Part shown: one piece after another, positions 57,931-64,000 of the stretch | How positions within the stretch are numbered: the first letter of the stretch is position 1 | Layout of the letters: each line of letters starts with the position of its first letter | NCBI RefSeq assembly: GCF_004210375.1 | Contig: NC_134834.1 | Location: 11,765,857 to 11,829,856, forward strand | DNA: 64,000 nucleotides | Reading direction: 5' to 3' | Source of the DNA: Tachypleus tridentatus | Lineage: Eukaryota; Arthropoda; Merostomata; Xiphosura; Limulidae | Program-made: the position numbers and the translations under genes | Notes under the pieces: generated by a model | What the model was told of the DNA's origin: nothing | The model's database searches: none | Seen by the model: the letters and a program-made list of their open reading frames with translations, nothing else

Positions 57931-58206
57931 TAGGGCCTGGCATGGCTTAGCGCGTTAAGGCGTGCGCTTCGTAATCTGAGGGTCGCGGGTTCGCGCCCGA
58001 GTCGCGCCAAAACATGCTCGCCCTCCCAGCCGTGGAGGCGTTATAATGTTACGGTCAATCCCACCATTCGTTGGTAAAAGAGTAGCCCAAGAGTTGGCGG
58101 TGGGTGGTGATGACTAGCTGCCTTCCCTCTAGTCTTACACTGCTAAATTAGGGACGGCTAGCACAGATAGCCCTTGAGTAGCTTTGTGCGAAATTCCAAA
58201 AAAAAC
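57931..58206 (+). mobile_element. tRNA-derived SINE, full length
   Basis: Main family, GC-rich head subtype. It is flanked by a perfect 10-bp target duplication, CTTCTCTAAG (57921-57930 and 58207-58216). It interrupts an older tRNA-SINE-like sequence, of which parts remain on both sides (57830-57920 and 58217-58330). Confidence 0.93.
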
Positions 58207-58334
58207 CTTCTCTAAGCAACTGCCTATCTGTGTCCTCCTGCCCATCACAGTTATCGAAAAGCGACTTTTAGTGTCGTAAGCCTACATACTTACCACAGTC
58301 AGAAAGAGTGGTGCACATGACGTCATCTTCATTG

Positions 58335-58445
58335 TTCTAAAAGAAGGCTACTCTTGTCCGTGCTCGTTTATTGCCGGGAATCGAACCCCAAATGTTAGTT
58401 GTCAGTCCGTAAACTTACCGCTAACCAACTGAGGAACGAGACCTA
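58335..58445 (-). mobile_element. tRNA-like SINE fragment (third head type)
   Basis: On the minus strand: CTCAGTTGGTTAGCGGTAAG (A-box region) and GGGGTTCGATTCCCGGCAAT (B-box region), with a tRNA-like order. No tRNA fold with a 3' acceptor stem was found, so a gene is unlikely. Confidence 0.55.
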
Positions 58446-58926
58446 TCGTAAGTAACAAAAAAGTAAAATATTAAAACAAATTTAGTTAAAATAACCCGAT
58501 TTACACTTGTGCAATTGGAAAGCCATGTTTGTTATATAAACATGTTAATACTATCCTGAATCCACAAAACGTTTGTATTACTTTTCATAGCTTCAGTTTT
58601 CCTTATTCTATCATTTTCACACATACAATTCAAGCTATGCTTTCTTGCAGGCATTATATGTTAGATCGATAAATCTTGGATTATTTGAATAAATATTATG
58701 CGATCAGACAAAGAAACTCAAGTACGACTGGGTAATGTTTCATAGAGTGTAATGGTGACAGTAAAAAGTTCTGTTGTGGATACAACATATATATGGACTG
58801 TAAAAAAAAAACAACAAAAAACTCAAATTATTTTTGCACGTGCAACAAACCGTGTGTTTCTATGTTTAACATTTCCCTGTATGATTTTTCAAAAATGTTT
58901 CCAAATTTCTTGGGCATGATGTTTAA

Positions 58927-59046
58927 CCCCCTCCCAGTAGCTCAGCGGAATGTCTGCGGACAACAAACGTTCGATACCCGTGGTGGGCAGAGCACAGATA
59001 GCCCGTTGTTTAGCTTTGTGCTTAATTCAAAACAACAACAACAACA
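58927..59046 (+). mobile_element. Short tRNA-SINE (second family), best copy
   Basis: Starts CCCCCTCCCAGTAGCTCAGC, with B box GTTCGATACCC. The tail is GCACAGATAGCCCGTTGTTT, AGCTTTGTGCTTAATTC and (AAC)n. Its last 40 bases match the tail of the main SINE family. Confidence 0.85.
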
Positions 59047-59244
59047 TGATGTTTATAAGGTAAGTATCAACAAGATTACAATTGTAATATCGTTAAAGAT
59101 AAATCATAGTATTACAGATCAAGGAATATTTTGGATATAGAATTTTTAGAACGAAATTACGGATATTGTTTTATTACGTATTTAGTTTTTTAATTATAAG
59201 TTTCATTAATAAACAGAGTAATAGCGTTAGCACATAAGAGTTTG

Positions 59245-59300
59245 TTGGAAGTCCGCTGATATACCGCTGTGCCACTAGGGTGCACAGATAAGAGCAGGTC
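59245..59300 (-). mobile_element. SINE head fragment
   Basis: GTCCGCTGATATACCGCTGT followed by GCCACTAGGGTGC is the reverse of the head of the family seen at 59338-59465. Confidence 0.5.
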
Positions 59301-59337
59301 AGATTATCTCATGCAAAGATCTGTACTCTAAAAATAA

Positions 59338-59465
59338 TTGCCTCCTGCTAGTACAGCGGTATATCTACGGATTTACAACGCTAAAATCAGCGGTTCGATT
59401 CCCTCGGTGGGCTCAGCAGATAGTCCGATGTGGCTTTGCTATAAGAAAACGCACAAACAAACTAA
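59338..59465 (+). mobile_element. Short tRNA-SINE (second/third family)
   Basis: Has head GCCTCCTGCTAGTACAGCGG, B box GGTTCGATTCCC and tail AGCAGATAGTCCGATGTGGC ending in an ACAAACAAAC-type run. Confidence 0.8.
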
Positions 59466-59654
59466 AAATAATTATATAATTAAAACTGTTTCACGAGGCT
59501 CTAATTTTTTAAATTTGTTTCTAAAATTACCTGTTCTATCTTGAAAGGCTTCATACCTTGAATAGTTCCATGTCAAAATATATATGGTTTTCGGCTTATT
59601 AGAGTGTTTTTAGAACATGTAGGTGTGTTGCTAACACTGTTCTATTCTGTCTTC

Positions 59655-59755
59655 ATCCGCCTTGGGTTAGCGGTAAGTTTACTTACTTACATCACTAAAA
59701 TAAGCGACTCAGTTCTCTGGCGATAGATAAAGGTAACGTGCTAAAGTCACAACAA
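59655..59755 (+). mobile_element. SINE-like fragment
   Basis: GGGTTAGCGGTAAGTTTACT matches the A-box region of the fragment at 58335-58445. The rest is eroded. Confidence 0.4.
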
Positions 59756-59867
59756 ATCAAATTGAAAATAGTTCTATCCTCCGCAGCCACGAATTTGTCG
59801 AGATAGAATGAAACAACAGTAACAAAAAACACATCTTTGATAACATTAGCAATATTTGAAAGAATAA

Positions 59868-59883
59868 CCAACAGATGGCGCTG
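59868..59883 (+). promoter_or_regulatory. CTCF-like insulator motif
   Basis: CCAACAGATGGCGCTG fits the animal CTCF core (CCASYAGRKGGCRSY) at all but one position. Occupancy cannot be judged from sequence. Confidence 0.35.
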
Positions 59884-60011
59884 TTTTTCTCACATACAAA
59901 ACATTTTATTCATTAGCCGCAGCTGTATTAAACAGCTACATAAACACACCTGTCTACATGTAATTTAAACCAACTGCCACACAGTAAAACGGACTTGTAT
60001 TAATTTAAGAC

Positions 60012-60205
60012 ATTTGTTTGTTTGTTGAATATTATGAAAAGCCGCACGAGGGCTATCTTGTGCTATATCTGTCCGTTGTTTTGAAGTAACAGAATAATAA
60101 GAAGGCACCTAATCAACACCACCTACCACCAACTCCCGGTAATATTCTTGTCGGACTGGTTGCCCTTATAATATACCCACAGCCCAAAATTTCGCACGTT
60201 ATGGA
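60012..60205 (-). mobile_element. Decayed tRNA-SINE
   Basis: Tail (GCCGCACGAGGGCTATCTTG) and body traces (ACCACCTACCACCAACTCCC) of the main family on the minus strand; the head is lost or unrecognisable. Confidence 0.65.
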
Positions 60206-60624
60206 ATAATAAAAAAATTCTTTTCACAAGTTTGTATCAGTTCAATCGGTCAAATGTGCTTGCCATATACTCTCACGTTTCACGGTAGACTCACTCACGT
60301 GAATCATGCCCATATAAAACAGAACGACTCAAATTTCTGAGTTTGTTTCGCGCGCCTGACCATGTTACTACAACCTGTTCAAGAGCTTTGGTGCAACTAG
60401 AGTGTTTATTTTAAAGATACAACAAAACTGTAGATTTGTAGTCGAAGTAAAAACGGAAGAAAAGAACCAGACTACAGTGGTTATGGTATGAACACATTTT
60501 ACAAACTGGTAAAGCTGAAGAAAATTCAATTATAATTGTCATACATTAGTACCAGGCCTATTGTATTTTATAACACTGTATGTGTTATACAGTGACTTGG
60601 AATTTTCTAGTATTAGAATAAGTA
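60206..60624. other. Intergenic, nothing recognised
   Basis: No coding, RNA or transposon signature was seen. Confidence 0.45.
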
Positions 60625-60764
60625 TATGACAATAATATTCCAACTACATTAAGTTAACCGTGCCCTCTGACGACGACTTATTTCACTCACGCCATAGTAT
60701 ATGCAGTGTTAAAAATACATGTAGGCTTAATATATTAACGTCGTTTAATAAATGTATGATAATA
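60625..60764. repeat. ~120-140 bp direct repeat, left copy
   Basis: Matches 62479-62590 on the far side of the Tigger: ATATTC(C/T)AAC, (G)TTAAGTTMACCGT, AGTATATGCAGT and CTAATATATTAAC occur in the same order in both. Confidence 0.8.
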
Positions 60765-61338
60765 CAGTAAAACCTGTCTAAGGCGGAAACGCATGGGACC
60801 AGATAAAATTTCCGGCTTAAGCAGGTTTTCTGGTTTAGACCTATTAAACATGCATTTCATTAATTATATATAATTTTTAAACGGAACGTTATACTTGCTT
60901 AATTCAAGGGAAGTAAGACGTCTGTGAATAGAGTTATTATACTGTTTATGTTATATTTATTAGAATAAGAACAAAAATAGACATTCAAAATATACATAAG
61001 TACACAAAATCTTAAATTTATTTGAAGAAAGTGTCCAGTTTCAACTGTCTCGTTGTTTCAATGGACTTTCTCATGTGGTTAAAAGAGAACACCAATTCTA
61101 CGAACTCTTCATGAAGTTCATTTTCCCCCCTTCATTTTTGTATACAATTTGATAATCTTAATACAACTTAACACTTGTGATAAAGTAGGAATTTCTATTT
61201 TCTCACTATCTTTTACATTTTGTTCATCTTCTGAATCTTGCACACCGTTACCATCTTGTGATTCTATTATAGATTTTAAATCAGTTTCACCAGTTTATGT
61301 AAAAAACATTCTTGTGAACGTTCACAGAATCATCTGAA

Positions 61339-61740
61339 TCAATCTTCTCCATCAGTTTGGATTCCACTAGAATCGTCATAACAAACAACTTCTCCACAAT
61401 CTCCGCCATTATCAATAAAAAATCCACAGTTCCGAAAGCACTTTATTACACATTTGATTAAATGACTTAAAAATGCAATAGTATCTAACACGTCAGTTTT
61501 CATGGTCATTTCAGATGTTCTCTTACAGTCGTCCATGTTTGTAATAATATACTGAAGCATCAGTTTTCTGTACTTCAATTTTATACACTGTATAATTCCA
61601 TTATTTAGTGGCTGTAGAACTGATGTTGTACATGGGTGACAAGTTGTATTATCTATTAAAAGTAGAATATTCATATTTTCTTGTTCCATTCTTTTGTTTA
61701 ATTTGTTAAAAATTCCTTTAATATAAGACTTGTCATCCAC
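61339..61740 (-). pseudogene. Tigger transposase fragment (DDE domain)
   Basis: Read on the minus strand: MNILLLIDNTTCHPCTTSVL, then QPLNNGIIQCIKLKYRKLML. This corresponds to the pogo/Tigger DDE core (LLxxDNxxxHP...NTTSVLQPxDQGII..FK..YRK). About 15 residues between HP and TTSVL are missing, and the Asp of QPLDQG is Asn. The later segment KCFRNCGF fits the family's 'CFRKAGF'. No N-terminal DNA-binding domain remains. Confidence 0.85.
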
Positions 61741-62024
61741 ACTTTATTATTTGCTTTCTATTCCACAGGAAGTTCATTCTTCCTTAAATTTTTAAAACAG
61801 CGCGGATTTTCACTTTTACCCATGTTAAATTTTCCCTAAATTTTAAAATGAATGAAGATAGGAATTTATTTTTTTCGTGAGAATTATTTAAAGAGTAAAA
61901 TTTTTCACTTAAAAGACAAATATATTTCTGGAAATCATGAATTTAGTTTAACTGTAAAAATAATGACGGCAGTAAAAAGAACAGAATATATTTAACCAAT
62001 ACTTACTGTAACAAAATGTCCGAG

Positions 62025-62300
62025 AATTTATTAATATTTAAACAAATTATTAATTAAACAAGAATTTATTAATATTTAAACAAATTATTAATTAAACAAG
62101 AATTTATTAATATTTAAACAAATTATTAATTAAACAAGAATTTATTAATATTTAAACAAATTATTTATTAAACAAGAATTTATTAATATTCAAACAAATT
62201 TTTAATTAAACAAGAAATTATTAATATTTAAACAAATTATTAATTAAACAAGAAATTAATATTTAACAAATTAAAAAATTTTTAAACAAATTATTAATTA
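62025..62300. repeat. 38-bp AT-rich minisatellite inside the Tigger
   Basis: About seven copies of ACAAGAATTTATTAATATTT plus AAACAAATTATTAATTAA (given in two parts). The last copies are shortened. Confidence 0.93.
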
Positions 62301-62478
62301 AACCCCTTACTCAGGTTCTGATCCTACATGTTAACAGATGAGGTTGGTGAAAGATAGTTTTCCGTCCACGTTACGCAGGTTTCGTCATATAGAGGGCCTT
62401 CTATGAGAGAAACCTTAAGATAATACTGCAAAATTTTTCCGACTTGTACATGTTTCCAGCTTAGATAGGTTATACTTT

Positions 62479-62608
62479 AATATTCTAACCACGTTAAGTT
62501 CACCGTACCCACCGAAGACTTGCAGTATATGCAGTTTTAAAAGCATAGTAGGCCTAATATATTAACATCGTTCAATACGTATATGATAATAACATTCTAA
62601 CCACGTTA
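62479..62608. repeat. ~120 bp direct repeat, right copy plus start of another
   Basis: Counterpart of 60625-60764. After TATGATAATAA at about 62582 the unit begins again (CATTCTAACCACGTTAA). The original locus was therefore a tandem array into which the Tigger inserted. Confidence 0.8.
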
Positions 62609-62609
62609 A

Positions 62610-62890
62610 ATTTGTTTGCTTGTTTGGAAATTTTACGTATAGCTACACGATGGCTATCTGCGCTAGCCGTCCCTAATTTAGCAGTGTAAGGCTAGAGGGA
62701 AGGCAACTAGTCATCACCACCCACCGCTAACTCTTGGGCTACACTTTTACCAACAAATAGTGGGATTGACCGAACATTATAACGCCCCCACGGTTGAAAG
62801 GGCGAGCATGTTTGGTGTGACAGGGATTCGAACCCGGGACCCTCAGATTACGAGTCACACGCCTTAGCCCATCTGGCCATGCCGGGGCCT
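62610..62890 (-). mobile_element. tRNA-derived SINE, near full length
   Basis: Main family: tail TTTACGTATAGCTACACGAT, body ACCGCTAACTCTTGGGCTAC, head GGATTCGAACCCGGGACC and GGCCATGCCGGGGCC. Confidence 0.9.
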
Positions 62891-62980
62891 TTCTATAGAA
62901 ATCAGTAAATTTAGCGAATGATTGTCTAAATACGAATCTTAAAACATTATGTACATCTAGAACAGTTTTGTAAAACTTGT

Positions 62981-63097
62981 TTAATAATTATGCACAAAAC
63001 TACACAATGGGCTATCTGTGCTCTGCCCACCACGGGTATCAAAACCCTGTTTATAGCTGCGTCAGTCCGCAGACATACCGTTGTGCCACTAGAGGGC
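62981..63097 (-). mobile_element. Short tRNA-SINE (second family)
   Basis: Reverse of the 58927 copy: tail GGGCTATCTGTGCTCTGCCC, head CCGCAGACATACCGTTGTGC ending CACTAGAGGGC. Confidence 0.82.
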
Positions 63098-63184
63098 TCT
63101 GTAAAATTTTATTCACCAGATTTGTCTACATGAAGTCTTCCAAAAAATTTCAAACTTTTCAGTATCCCCAGTTTTTGTCCAGTT

Positions 63185-63296
63185 ATGAAAACAGGCCCAG
63201 CATGGTTAGGGAATGAAAACAGGCCCAGCGTGGTTAGGGCATGAAAACAGGCCCAGCGTGGTTAGGGCATGAAAACAGGCCCAGCATGGTTAGGGC
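63185..63296 (+). repeat. 28-bp tandem repeat of a SINE head, 4 copies
   Basis: Exact 28-bp period (63185, 63213, 63241, 63269). Each unit is ATGAAAACAGGCCCAGCGTG plus GTTAGGGC, that is, the SINE's first ~19 bases plus about 9 bases of flank. The last unit runs on into the SINE. Confidence 0.95.
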
Positions 63297-63516
63297 GCTC
63301 GACTCCGTCACACCAAACATGCCCGTTCTTTCAGCCGTAGAGGTGTTATAATTCGACGATCAATCCCACTATTCGTTGGTAAAAGAGTAGCCCCAGAGTT
63401 GGCGGTGGGTAATGATGACTAGCTGCTTTTCCTCTAGTCTTACACTGTTAAATTAGGGACGGCTAGCGTAGATAGCCCTCGTGTAGCTTTGTGCGAAATT
63501 CAGAAACAAACAAAAG
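63278..63516 (+). mobile_element. tRNA-derived SINE, head partly deleted
   Basis: Main family. The head jumps from GGGCGCTCGACTC to CGTCACACCAAACATGCCC, losing the B-box region; body and tail are complete. The start has been amplified as the 28-bp repeat. Confidence 0.9.
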
Positions 63517-63630
63517 ATTGTAAAGTTGACCTACTTTATGAATGTTCACGAAGTATGCCAATCAAATATTCACACTGTAAATATGAAGTATTGAATCTAA
63601 ACCTTTTGGTTATAATTGTTATTGAAATGA

Positions 63631-63892
63631 TTGGTTTGTTTCGAATTTCGCGCTAAGGTACACGAGGGCTATCTGCGTTAGCCGTCCCTAATTTTGCAGT
63701 GTAAGACTAGAGGGTAGGCAACTAGTCATCACCACTCACCGCCAACTCTTTTATCAAATAATAGTGGGATTGACCGTCACAATATAACGCCCCCAAGGCT
63801 GAAAGGGCGAGCATGTTTGGTGTGACGGGGATTCGAGCCCGCCACCTTAAGGTCACGAGTCGATCGCTCTAACCAGCTGACCCTACCGGGTC
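63631..63892 (-). mobile_element. tRNA-derived SINE
   Basis: Main family, with a short deletion in the body (the GGGCTACTC segment is missing). Head GGGGATTCGAGCCCGCCACC and an AACCAGCTGACCCTACCGGG A-box region. Confidence 0.9.
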
Positions 63893-64000
63893 TTCTCGAA
63901 TTAAAACTGTCTTGAAAATACGTGTACGGATAGATCGATTTACAGTTGCTTGTTTCTCTGTAATAAACCGAGCTGGAGCAGTAAAACAAAGTTTCAAACA

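Larger units (their letters stand above)
60765..62477 (-). mobile_element. Tigger (pogo-type) DNA transposon, inactive
   Basis: The left end is CAGTAAAACCTGTCTAAGGC, then GGAAACGCATGGGACC, the classic Tigger terminal repeat. The right end, read in reverse from 62477, is AAGTATAACCTATCTAAGCT, then GGAAACATG. TA flanks both ends (60763-60764 and 62478-62479). The transposase trace is on the minus strand. At 1.7 kb it is shorter than complete copies (about 2.4 kb or more). Confidence 0.88.

Overview
The window is animal nuclear DNA, AT-rich and repeat-dense. It holds two recognisable protein genes that converge on each other, both split by GT-AG introns. The host is most likely a chelicerate, probably a horseshoe crab. 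That rests on the tRNA-derived SINE family, which I recall from Limulus/Tachypleus sequence, and on the arthropod-like protein sequences; it is an inference, not a search result. About one third of the window is short-period tandem repeat.

Layout: 1-5600 is LINE and SINE debris, several small tandem arrays and unannotated AT-rich DNA. 6299-17895 (+) is a complete five-exon gene for the calcium channel Flower (CACFD1 family, 173 aa). Its introns hold a dead hAT transposon, a Penelope-like retroelement remnant and two minisatellites. 17896-30639 is the space between the two 3' ends; it contains a deleted mariner (22403-23296) and a 6.2 kb satellite with a 35-bp unit (24089-30276). 30640-51354 (-) is a complete ten-exon gene for alpha-tubulin N-acetyltransferase 1 (ATAT1, 359 aa). 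51780-64000 is a LINE remnant, a hAT element with a perfect 8-bp target duplication, a Tigger element, and many SINE copies of at least two or three families.

The main discovery is in ATAT1 intron 4. Nearly all of this 11.7 kb intron is about 262 copies of a 42-bp unit. On the gene strand, that unit is the end of the intron itself (branch-point-like TAAC, U-rich tract, TTACAG) joined to the first 15 nt of exon 5 (ATTGAAGAAGTTTCT). The gene has therefore amplified its own 3' splice site in the sense direction. The unit is a multiple of three, lies in the exon-5 phase and has no stop in that phase (it reads [14 protein letters not shown]). Use of any of the nine or so nearest copies would add blocks of 14 residues in frame. 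The insertion point lies between the two catalytic residues, Cys141 in exon 4 and Asp178 in exon 5.

Several other minisatellites here also grew from recognisable sequence: a LINE reverse-transcriptase segment, the head of a SINE, and DNA inside Penelope and Tigger remnants. This suggests a general tendency of this genome to amplify 28-57 bp segments in tandem. Long open frames inside the arrays are products of the 42-bp period and are not annotated as genes.
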